DNA of 55,266 nucleotides from NCBI GenBank assembly GCA_964507235.1, contig CAZDPE010000005.1:1-55266 (forward strand), in the 5' to 3' direction. This document shows positions 32,991 through 41,043 of this stretch, piece after piece. The translations under genes were made by a program, and so were the position numbers. The DNA comes from Suilimivivens sp964507235 (lineage in GTDB: Bacteria; Bacillota; Clostridia; Lachnospirales; Lachnospiraceae). The number at the start of each line of letters is the position of its first letter. The stretch's first letter is position 1. Under the pieces are notes generated by a model. It did no database searches. It had not been told where the DNA came from and was given only the letters and a program-made list of their open reading frames with translations.

Positions 32991-34502
32991 TTATCGAATT
33001 TTACCCTGCTTCCAGCTTAAATCCTTAAATTCAGCCTGATTTCCCCGCTCATCAACTGCATATAATCCCATCACCACACCGGTAAAACCGCCGGCAGCCT
33101 CCGAAGACAGATACTTCGTACGGGCGCTTCCAAGGAAAATTCTTTCCTCTCCGTTCCTTATATAAAAATAATATTTCAAAGGATCAGAATCTGCTTCCAG
33201 CCTGATGTCCCTGCTGTTTTTCGGCAATTCTATTTCTTTCAGGACTTCACGGGCATCACCTACGGCCACACGAAGAAGAACTTTAGAAGCATCGTCCTCT
33301 TTAATCACTGCCAAATCATAATGCTGGTCTTCATCCATGTAAAAAGTAATTCCGGCCTCTTTCGCATTTCCTCCTACAGTTACCTTTAACTCCGTATCAA
33401 ATTCTGACTGGCGGATGCCAATAAAGGAAGGGGTATCCGCTTTATCAAGAGTAATTTCTGTTCCCTTCAGTTTTATTATTCCATCCTCAAACTGATAATT
33501 TTCCTTGCGATAATCCCGCAGATAACACCACCTTGGATTTTCCGGACTCATCTCTTCAGGCGTTACGTCATAAATTCCTGCCTTCAAAGAATCTGCTGTA
33601 AGATTCACCTCCGTCCACTCTTTAACAATACCGTTTTCACCGGCAGTAAACCAGCCATCCTCCTGCCAGCGGACAGAAGCCATATAAACCTCTCTTCCCA
33701 AATGATGATAGGGCAGCCACTCTCCAATCTGGCGGAATCCAAGGCATACTATAAAATAATTTCCATTTTCATCTTCTATCAAATCCCCATGGCCGATTCC
33801 CTGGATAATACTCTGATTTCCTCCCAGATTTCTGTTAGTAAGTACAGGATTTCCTGCAAAAGCTTCAAAGGGTCCGAAGGGTTCTTTGCTTCGCGCATAG
33901 GTAATCATATGCCCGTATTCCGTACCGCCCTCCGCAGCCATTAAATAATACCAGTCACCGATATGGTATAAATGAGGCGATTCCAGATAACGTCCCCCGT
34001 TACCGCTCCATACAGGAATGCTGTCAGTCAGCTTTTCTCCGGTTTCCACATTAATTTCACACTGCAAAATACAGGGATTTCCGTCTGCACCCGTTCCGTT
34101 GCTGGTAAAATATACCTTTCCGTTATCAAATAATAAAGACGGATCAATACCTTCCTGCTCCACAAATATCGGGTCTGACCATTCTCCGCAGATGTCCTTG
34201 GTGGTAATATAAAAATTCTTATTGTAAGTATTATTATTTGTTACCATATAGAAGGTTCCGTCATGATACCGCAGGGTAGGGGCAAATACGCCTCCGGAGC
34301 TCGGCACTTTATGAAGCTCCACCTGATTGTTTCTGGTAAGACAATGTCCAACCTGTTTCCAGTTCACCAAATCTACGCTTTCAAAAACAGGCACTCCCGG
34401 AAAATATTGAAAGGAACTGCACGCTATATAATACTTTCCGTTGGCTTTACAGATGCTGGGATCAGGATAAAATCCCCTGATAATCGGATTTTGTATTTTC
34501 AT
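32991..34502 (-). CDS. GH43 glycoside hydrolase (beta-xylosidase / alpha-L-arabinofuranosidase)
   Basis: 503 aa, cytoplasmic (no signal peptide). The five-bladed propeller carries the GH43 triad: general base D14 (RGFYPDPSI), pKa-modulating D120 (EGIDPSLLF) and acid E174 (RYLESPHLY). A C-terminal beta-sandwich (about residues 320-500) matches the domain that follows GH43 in xylosidases. It removes xylose or arabinose from oligosaccharides; which of the two cannot be told. Last gene of the operon with the GH42 enzyme and a solute-binding protein, 18 nt after the GH42 gene. Confidence 0.9.
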   Translation of the reverse strand: MKIQNPIIRGFYPDPSICKANGKYYIACSSFQYFPGVPVFESVDLVNWKQVGHCLTRNNQVELHKVPSSGGVFAPTLRYHDGTFYMVTNNNTYNKNFYITTKDICGEWSDPIFVEQEGIDPSLLFDNGKVYFTSNGTGADGNPCILQCEINVETGEKLTDSIPVWSGNGGRYLESPHLYHIGDWYYLMAAEGGTEYGHMITYARSKEPFGPFEAFAGNPVLTNRNLGGNQSIIQGIGHGDLIEDENGNYFIVCLGFRQIGEWLPYHHLGREVYMASVRWQEDGWFTAGENGIVKEWTEVNLTADSLKAGIYDVTPEEMSPENPRWCYLRDYRKENYQFEDGIIKLKGTEITLDKADTPSFIGIRQSEFDTELKVTVGGNAKEAGITFYMDEDQHYDLAVIKEDDASKVLLRVAVGDAREVLKEIELPKNSRDIRLEADSDPLKYYFYIRNGEERIFLGSARTKYLSSEAAGGFTGVVMGLYAVDERGNQAEFKDLSWKQGKIR

Positions 34503-34520
34503 AAGATATTCTGCCTCCTC

Positions 34521-36545
34521 CTATTTATTCCTTTTGATGATTGCCACGCCCGCTTTATCGAGCTTTAAACTATCTCCTGACTGATAACTGATACCGCTTA
34601 TAATATCTGTTCCTGCATCCTCAATAATAATCTCCGCAGCTTCTCCTCCATGATTTAACAGAAACAGAAAACTGCCCTTTTCGTTTTCTCTTACAGCGGC
34701 TTCCACCCCTGCAGGCACATCTGCAACAGGGCAGATACCCAGTTCTTCACAGATTTCTCCGAGAAAATCCTTATAAAATTCGTCACTTGAATGTGATGCC
34801 ACATAATACGCCTTTCCTTCTCCGAAATGATTGCAGGTCAGAACAGGCATACCCTCATAAAAATCACTTTCATAGGAGGCCAGACCTTCTGCACCCTGCA
34901 GATGCAATAAGTCGCAAAGAACAGATGCAGGATATGTTTTTCCTTTGTAGGTAAAAGAATTTGACTCCTCTTCGGGCAGAGCATCCGATTCCTCCGCCCA
35001 GATACCCAGAATATCCTTTAACCTTCCCGGATATCCTCCTAAGACCACAAGATCATGGTCTTCTACATAGCCGCTGAAGAAGGTAGTCAAAAAGCTCCCT
35101 CCGTTTCTTACATATTCACGTATTTTTTCATCATAACCATCCTTACACATATAAAGCAGAGGGGCAATAACCAGTTTATAACCGGTTAATTCTTCATCTA
35201 CACTGACAAAGTCAACAGATATATTTTTTTCACTTAAAGCTTTATAATAGGCTGTAACTTCAGAACAATAATTAATAAGCCTGCTGGGGCCTGCGGAATA
35301 TTCTGCTGCCCACCAGTTATCCCAGTCAAATATAATTGCTGCCTTTGCATTTGTCCTGCTGCCGAGAATGTCTTTTCCGATTCTGTCAAGCTCTTCTCCA
35401 AGCGCTGCAATCTCCCTGAACACTCTGGTATTTTCCGTTCCTACATGATCTATTACCGCACCATGATATTTTTCGCAGGCGCCGATACTTCTTCTCATTT
35501 GGAAAAACATTACCGTATCTGCTCCATGGGCTACTGCCTGATAGCTCCAAAGCCGCATTATTCCGGGACGTTTCAGTTTACAGTATATATGCCAGTTGCT
35601 GACACTGGGAGTCTGCTCCATAAGGGCAAAGGGCTTTCCTCCTTTTAATCCTCTCATTAAATCATGCTGCATGGCAACCTGCGCCGGGAACGAATCATAA
35701 GCCGGATAATTGTCCCAGGAAATGAAATCCATATATTTACCCCATTTGAAATAGTCAAGGGGCTTATAGGAACCCATTAAGTTAGTCGTAACAGGAATAT
35801 CCGGCGTATACTTTTTTACTGCCTCGTATTCCATGCGGTAACAATCAAGAATGCTGTCGGAATTAAAGCGCTTATAATCGAGGGAAATACTCTGGAAATT
35901 CGTGCGGATGCCGTCCCAGTTAAATTCCTCCGATAACATATTCGGAGCCACAACATCCTCAAAATCATACATGGTATGGCTCCAGAAGGCTGTATTCCAA
36001 ACACGGTTTAATTCATCAATAGTCTTATATTTCTCTTTCAGCCAGATACGGAACGCCTTCTCACAGTTCTCACAATAGCATTCGCCGCCGTATTCATTGG
36101 AAATATGCCACGCCACAATATTGTCATAATCCTGATAACGCTGCGCCAGTCTTTCCGCCAGCGCCACGGAATATTTTCTGTAAGCAGGGCTGTTAGGACA
36201 GGAATTATGGCGGCTTCCGAATTTCCTCTTCATCCCGTTATGCTCCACTCTCAGGACATCAGGATGCTTTCTTGCCATCCAGGCAGGATGTGCAGCGGTT
36301 GAGGTTGCCATACATACCTTTAAGCCGTTATCCCTTACCATATTCATAATTTTATCCAGACGCTCAAAATTATAGGTGTCCTCATCAGGCTGCAGTGCTG
36401 CCCAGTTAAATACATTTAAAGTTACTACATCAATGTGCGCCAGCTTGAATAGCCGCATATCCTCTTCCCAGATTTCCTCCGGCCACTGCTCCGGATTATA
36501 ATCTCCGCCGTATAATATTTTCTGTACCTTTTCACTTTCTATCAT
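34521..36545 (-). CDS. GH42 beta-galactosidase
   Basis: 674 aa, no signal peptide. The TIM barrel begins with ILYGGDYNPEQWPEEIWEED. Catalytic acid/base E151 (WHISNEYGGEC) and nucleophile E310 (ALMEQTPSVSNW) are both present, and CYCENC together with an earlier Cys forms the zinc cluster of the family. The trimerisation domain and a short C-terminal domain follow. It hydrolyses terminal beta-galactosides. In this locus the likely substrates are galactosylated oligosaccharides such as those of xyloglucan. It is encoded 29 nt after the binding protein gene. Confidence 0.95.
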   Translation of the reverse strand: MIESEKVQKILYGGDYNPEQWPEEIWEEDMRLFKLAHIDVVTLNVFNWAALQPDEDTYNFERLDKIMNMVRDNGLKVCMATSTAAHPAWMARKHPDVLRVEHNGMKRKFGSRHNSCPNSPAYRKYSVALAERLAQRYQDYDNIVAWHISNEYGGECYCENCEKAFRIWLKEKYKTIDELNRVWNTAFWSHTMYDFEDVVAPNMLSEEFNWDGIRTNFQSISLDYKRFNSDSILDCYRMEYEAVKKYTPDIPVTTNLMGSYKPLDYFKWGKYMDFISWDNYPAYDSFPAQVAMQHDLMRGLKGGKPFALMEQTPSVSNWHIYCKLKRPGIMRLWSYQAVAHGADTVMFFQMRRSIGACEKYHGAVIDHVGTENTRVFREIAALGEELDRIGKDILGSRTNAKAAIIFDWDNWWAAEYSAGPSRLINYCSEVTAYYKALSEKNISVDFVSVDEELTGYKLVIAPLLYMCKDGYDEKIREYVRNGGSFLTTFFSGYVEDHDLVVLGGYPGRLKDILGIWAEESDALPEEESNSFTYKGKTYPASVLCDLLHLQGAEGLASYESDFYEGMPVLTCNHFGEGKAYYVASHSSDEFYKDFLGEICEELGICPVADVPAGVEAAVRENEKGSFLFLLNHGGEAAEIIIEDAGTDIISGISYQSGDSLKLDKAGVAIIKRNK

Positions 36546-36574
36546 ATTTCTTCTCCTTGCTGTATTAAATAGTT

Positions 36575-38311
36575 TTAATTACTGCCATATTCCTTTACAG
36601 AATCCTGTCTTGCCTGCTCCTTAGCCATTGTATTTTCCATATCAAAGGCAAGTATTTTTTCATATCCAAGACTCAATACCTCTTCCTGCATTTTATCAAG
36701 CAGAGAATAAAATTCCTCTTCACTTTCTGCAAAAATCATCTCCCAGGAGTATTTTTGCACCGCAGCCCTGCATTGTCTGCGGACAGCGGATTGTTCCGAG
36801 GTTTCAGGAGGCGCCGTATAACCGCAGCCGGGAGAAACTGTAAGCTTATCATGGGCAATCAGATAATCCAGGGTATTATCGGCTCCCATTTTTTCTTTCC
36901 AGTCCCTATCAAGGACAGTTTCTTCCATTTTGGATACGGAATCCCACTGCAGGTATTGATAGGGATATCCTTTGCTGTCGGTTTCACTTTTACTTACCGG
37001 CAAATAATTTAATTCGGAAATGCCGTCCTTCCAGCTTCCGCCTCCCCATTCTTCCGGAACCTCTTCATCTCCCTCCAGCAGAGCCTTAATGCCAAATTCC
37101 GTCAGATACGGTCCGTTTTCACCATATTCCCAGCTAAGCCCTTCAGGCCCTGCCGTATCTGCCATACTGGTCACGCCGTTATCGCTGATTCCCTCCGGCG
37201 AATAAAGCCAGTTAATAAAGGCCGCCATTCTCTCCGGGTCCTGCGCATTAGATCCGATTGCCATTATGGTTTTATGATTTCCGTCAGGACTGCAGCCATA
37301 GGAATAAATATTCATATCCCCGATATCCGCCATCATGAAGCCTTTTCCCTGCTGTTTGTTGGAAATAGTATTGTAATAAGTCTGTGCCACCCATGGCCAG
37401 GGTGAATATAAAAGCTGCCCGTTCTCATACTTTTTAATTAATCCTTCAAAGTTCTGAGTTGCGGATTCCGGGTCTACAAGCCCCATCTGATTGGCATCAA
37501 AATACCACTTTAACATTCTGATATAAAGAGAATCATCATCAATAATACTCTGATAATCACTGCTGTCCGCTTTTACAAGGACAAAACCGCTTTCATCATA
37601 GCCATAAAAGCAGCATGGCTGTTTTGCCGCATTCATCAAATTACCGTCCCAATCCTTAAAAAAAGAAAAAGCATAAGTTTTTTCGCCGTTTTCCGTCCTA
37701 GGCTCCAGTTCCTGCATTTGTTTTAAAACCGGAAGCAAATCTTCCAGCGTTTCAATCTCCGGATAACCCAGCTGCTTATACAAATCCCAACGTATATAAG
37801 GACCATAGGTAGGCTCCAGACTTTCACTGGGAACAGTAGGTGCATTTTCCGACATTTCGGAAGGTATTGCATAAATTCCTTCCGGGATAATATCCTGATT
37901 CAGTCTGCGTATTGCTGTTTCAAACCGCATAATACTATCATTTTGTATATATGGCTCCATATCCAGCAAAAGCCCTGCCGTTACCATATGCTGCAGCATT
38001 CCGTTATCTCCGCTGCATATAATTAAATCCCCCAAATTACCTGCCGCACAGCGTGTTTCATAAAGCGTATCCCCGCCGCCTGCCACATTCGGTGCGATTA
38101 TGTTTAATTCCATATTAAATTTATCTTTTACTATTTTGGCAAACCAGCCTGATTGAATTCCCTGATAATTGGCAAGACCGTCAAACACATCCACCACTAT
38201 AAAATCTTCATACGGGCATTCCTCACTTTTATCCTGTTTCAAACCACAGCCTGAAAACATCAGGGAAAATATAAGCAGAACCGCCAATAATTTATTTGCC
38301 GCTTTTTTCAT
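36575..38311 (-). CDS. Large solute-binding lipoprotein, LipO/YtcQ-like (second paralogue)
   Basis: 578 aa with a lipoprotein signal ending in the lipobox FSGC. The mature part opens VVDVFDGLANYQGIQSGWF and includes YIRWDLYKQLGYPEIETLED and FFKDWDGNLM. These closely parallel the other binding protein of the locus (44862-46661), so the two are paralogues. No permease gene adjoins it; it is co-transcribed with GH42 and GH43 enzymes and probably uses the LplB/LplC-type pair at 46.8-49.2 kb. GGAGG precedes the ATG. Confidence 0.9.
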   Translation of the reverse strand: MKKAANKLLAVLLIFSLMFSGCGLKQDKSEECPYEDFIVVDVFDGLANYQGIQSGWFAKIVKDKFNMELNIIAPNVAGGGDTLYETRCAAGNLGDLIICSGDNGMLQHMVTAGLLLDMEPYIQNDSIMRFETAIRRLNQDIIPEGIYAIPSEMSENAPTVPSESLEPTYGPYIRWDLYKQLGYPEIETLEDLLPVLKQMQELEPRTENGEKTYAFSFFKDWDGNLMNAAKQPCCFYGYDESGFVLVKADSSDYQSIIDDDSLYIRMLKWYFDANQMGLVDPESATQNFEGLIKKYENGQLLYSPWPWVAQTYYNTISNKQQGKGFMMADIGDMNIYSYGCSPDGNHKTIMAIGSNAQDPERMAAFINWLYSPEGISDNGVTSMADTAGPEGLSWEYGENGPYLTEFGIKALLEGDEEVPEEWGGGSWKDGISELNYLPVSKSETDSKGYPYQYLQWDSVSKMEETVLDRDWKEKMGADNTLDYLIAHDKLTVSPGCGYTAPPETSEQSAVRRQCRAAVQKYSWEMIFAESEEEFYSLLDKMQEEVLSLGYEKILAFDMENTMAKEQARQDSVKEYGSN

Positions 38312-38372
38312 TTCATACCTCCGGTATCGGAAGAAACATTATCATCCTTATGCCTGTCTGTCAATTATTCAG

Positions 38373-38378
38373 ATTATA
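38373..38378 (-). promoter_or_regulatory. -10 element of the binding protein-GH42-GH43 operon
   Basis: TATAAT on the minus strand, 61 nt upstream of the ATG. The matching -35 position (TTATAG, 17 nt spacing) is poor, which suggests dependence on an activator such as the divergent AraC-type regulator. Confidence 0.5.
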
Positions 38379-38466
38379 GCATACCATAATATTTACTATA
38401 AACCAAAATAATTGAACATTCTTTACCTGCGAAATTTGATTATTGCCTATAAATCTTCTGCTTTCA

Positions 38467-38493
38467 TTGACATTCAATGTTATCAATTATAAA
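38467..38493 (+). promoter_or_regulatory. Possible promoter of the AraC-type regulator gene
   Basis: TTGACA (38467-38472) and TATAAA (38488-38493) are separated by 15 nt, shorter than ideal. The ATG is only 8 nt beyond the -10 and no Shine-Dalgarno sequence is seen, so a transcript from here would be nearly leaderless. Confidence 0.4.
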
Positions 38494-38501
38494 ATGAAAA
38501 T

Positions 38502-40073
38502 ATGGAAACAGTACTTATTGCAGATGATGAACAGAATATAAGAGAAGGCTTGAAATGTATTGTAGACTGGAAGGCTCTTGATTTTGAAATCTGCGGAGAA
38601 GCTTCTAACGGGGAAGATGCTCTGTGGGCAATTTTAAAGCAAAATCCCAGTCTTGTTTTATTGGACATTCGTATGCCCAAATTATACGGAACTGATATCA
38701 TCCGCATTGCCAGAGAAAAAGGATATAAAGGCAGATTTATTATTTTAAGCGGCTATTCCGACTTTACTTATGCGCAGACAGCCATCCGGTACGGCGTCGA
38801 ATTTTATCTGACAAAGCCTATCGATGAAGACGAACTTCAGCAGGCCCTGGAAAAAATCAGGGACACTTTACATATGGAACGTTCTAAATCTGACAATCTT
38901 AATCTGTATAAACACAAGGCAAAAAGCGTCATTCTTCATGAAATTGTAACCGGAACTTACGAATCCTCTGAAACTACTGCTTTGTCCGCAGAGGAACTGG
39001 AAGAAATGAATTTGAACGCCGATGTTTATCAGGTCGTTATATATGAAAAATTCAGTTTAAATCCGGATGAAATCAGTTATAACTTTGCAGACCTTCTTAA
39101 AATCACCAATAAGGGAAATCATACCTTTGAACATTTTGAAGAGGAAGGTAATGAAGTCATTCTTTTAAAAGGCAGCTTTGCGCTTTTAAAATTCCAGGGC
39201 TTCCTTGACCATTATGAAAAAAATCCTCCCCAAAAACGCAGTCCTTTGGACACCCTTTTTCTTGCATACGGCAGGCCGGTAACAAATCTTGATGAAATAT
39301 ATTTATCCTACGAAGAAGCTTCCACTTTATGCAAAAGAAGATTTTTCTGTCTGCAGGGACAGCATACTCTGGGTTACGAAGAACTTCCTGATGTTAAAAG
39401 GCGCAGCCTTGAAATAAATAATGACAAGCTGGAAGAATATTGTAATCTCCTGACTGATTATCTTCTTTCCTTCAATCGTAAGAAGGTGGCAGAAACATTA
39501 TTCAATTTAGAGGAATACCTGTATAATGTCAAAAATGATATATCCGCCGTTAAATTATTTTTAACAGATTTATATCTGCGAATCAAAGAAAAAATTAATC
39601 ATATATACAGCAATGCCAATATTCCTTTCCCTACCAATTCCGAGTGTATTGACAAAATAGACAGCTGTAATTATTTATATGAAATTATTTTATTTTTCTC
39701 TGAACAATCGGAAATGGTAATGAATGCTACCGGAAATCCTTCCAGGGATACCGTACTTGATGATATCCTTTATTATATCGACCACAACTATCAATATAAT
39801 ATTAAACTGGAAGGTATTGCCCCTCTATTTGGATATAACAGCGCTTACCTGGGTAAAATCTTCAATAAAACCATAGGAGAAAGCTTTAACTCTTATGTGG
39901 ATAACAAAAGAATTACCCAGTCGAAAGAACTGCTTAAGGAAAATCATCTTAAGGTTTACGAAATAGCTGAGCAGGTAGGCTATAAAAATGTGGATTATTT
40001 CCACAAAAAATTTAAAAAATATGTGGGAATCAGCCCTGCAGAATACCGTAAAAATATTATAAATTCTCAATAA
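38502..40073 (+). CDS. YesN-type response regulator with AraC DNA-binding domain
   Basis: 523 aa. Receiver domain with acidic D8-D9, phosphoacceptor D55 (LVLLDIRMPKLYG) and K in EFYLTKPIDEDEL; a middle region of about 280 residues; then a C-terminal AraC double helix-turn-helix (GYNSAYLGKIFNKTIGESFN and VYEIAEQVGYKNVDYFHKKF, ending ISPAEYRKN). Such regulators control Gram-positive glycan loci with YesM-type kinases; the partner is likely the kinase at 49397-51223. Divergent from the binding protein-GH42-GH43 operon. Its 3' end overlaps the convergent esterase gene by 17 bp. Confidence 0.93.
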   Translation: METVLIADDEQNIREGLKCIVDWKALDFEICGEASNGEDALWAILKQNPSLVLLDIRMPKLYGTDIIRIAREKGYKGRFIILSGYSDFTYAQTAIRYGVEFYLTKPIDEDELQQALEKIRDTLHMERSKSDNLNLYKHKAKSVILHEIVTGTYESSETTALSAEELEEMNLNADVYQVVIYEKFSLNPDEISYNFADLLKITNKGNHTFEHFEEEGNEVILLKGSFALLKFQGFLDHYEKNPPQKRSPLDTLFLAYGRPVTNLDEIYLSYEEASTLCKRRFFCLQGQHTLGYEELPDVKRRSLEINNDKLEEYCNLLTDYLLSFNRKKVAETLFNLEEYLYNVKNDISAVKLFLTDLYLRIKEKINHIYSNANIPFPTNSECIDKIDSCNYLYEIILFFSEQSEMVMNATGNPSRDTVLDDILYYIDHNYQYNIKLEGIAPLFGYNSAYLGKIFNKTIGESFNSYVDNKRITQSKELLKENHLKVYEIAEQVGYKNVDYFHKKFKKYVGISPAEYRKNIINSQ

Positions 40074-40866
40074 ATGTTTTTACAAGTCCAATCCAGGTTT
40101 CTATTTCCGGTTGTATTTCTTTTCCCGAGGAAGAACAGGTCAGCTTATTACCAAGTCCCAGTCCATGACCTCCTTTGGGATATAAGTGAAATTCAACCGG
40201 TATATTTTTTCTGCTGAGCGCCTGTGCAAACAGCAGAGAATTCTCTACGGGAACTGTAGCGTCTTCAAAGGTATGCCACAAAAAAGTTTTAGGCGTATCT
40301 TCGTTTACACACTTTTCCAGTGACATTTCCTCAAGCAGCTCCTCATATTTTTCACCTAAAAGCATCTCAAAGGAGCCCTTATGAGCAAATTCTCCGGAAG
40401 TAATAACTGGATAACTGAGAATTAATCCGTTGGGACGTAAAAGTTCTTCATCTCCGCCTGTTGCCTTTCTGAGAAATTCTTTTTTCCAGAAGCAGCCAAA
40501 GGAGGCTGCCAGATGTCCCCCTGCTGAAGAACCCTGAATCAGTATTTTATCTTTTTGTATATGCCACTTTTCCGCATTTTTTCTAATCAGCGCAACAGCC
40601 TGTGCAAGTTCTTTCAACTGCGTGGGATAAACAGCCGGTGAAACGGAATAACGCAGCACTGCTGCATGGCATCCCATTGCCAGAAACTGCAGGGCAAGCA
40701 GCTCGCCTTCACGAACAGACAGGTGATTGTACCCTCCGCCGGGACATACGATTACTATCGGACGCTCATGAATGAGCAGCCCTTCCGAAGCATCAATTAA
40801 ATAAGTTGTAAGTGTGGGATTTCCAATACTTCCCTCAGCTTTCATATCAAATACATTATAAATCAT
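40057..40866 (-). CDS. Alpha/beta-hydrolase esterase (acetyl-xylan-esterase-like)
   Basis: 269 aa, cytoplasmic. Features of the BD-FAE/lipase group: oxyanion region VCPGGGYNHLS, nucleophile S114 in GSSAGGH, Asp in TFEDATVPV and His in YPKGGHGLGLG. The likely role is removing acetyl groups from imported oligosaccharides so that the glycosidases can act; xyloglucan and xylan side groups are often acetylated. It is the last gene after the GH3 gene on the minus strand, separated from it by the dispersed repeat element. Confidence 0.85.
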   Translation of the reverse strand: MIYNVFDMKAEGSIGNPTLTTYLIDASEGLLIHERPIVIVCPGGGYNHLSVREGELLALQFLAMGCHAAVLRYSVSPAVYPTQLKELAQAVALIRKNAEKWHIQKDKILIQGSSAGGHLAASFGCFWKKEFLRKATGGDEELLRPNGLILSYPVITSGEFAHKGSFEMLLGEKYEELLEEMSLEKCVNEDTPKTFLWHTFEDATVPVENSLLFAQALSRKNIPVEFHLYPKGGHGLGLGNKLTCSSSGKEIQPEIETWIGLVKTFIENL

Positions 40867-40915
40867 TGCCTTTTCTCCGTTTCTCTTTTAATATTGTAAT
40901 GATGCAGCATTCTTA

Positions 40916-41043
40916 AGTCAATAACCCCGCCGCAAGCAGCAAGGCATGGAAATTGAAGCGCCCCAAGGGGCGGGGTATTGACCCTCGCGGCATTCGTCAA
41001 GGTCATGCAAGCATGACTTTGACTCATTGCACGCGGGAATAAA
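40916..41043. repeat. Dispersed 128-bp double-hairpin repeat, copy 2
   Basis: Inverted copy of 5829-5955, about 95% identical, with the same two hairpins and termini TTTATTCCC and TTATTGACT (read on the minus strand). It overlaps the 3' end of the GH3 gene and provides its last ~32 codons and its stop. One indel relative to copy 1 lies in the loop of the first hairpin. Confidence 0.9.

Noticed and set aside
34521..36545. GH42 as the endo-acting enzyme that starts polymer breakdown
   Set aside because: No signal peptide, and GH42 enzymes act on terminal galactose; nothing in the window looks like a secreted endoglycanase.
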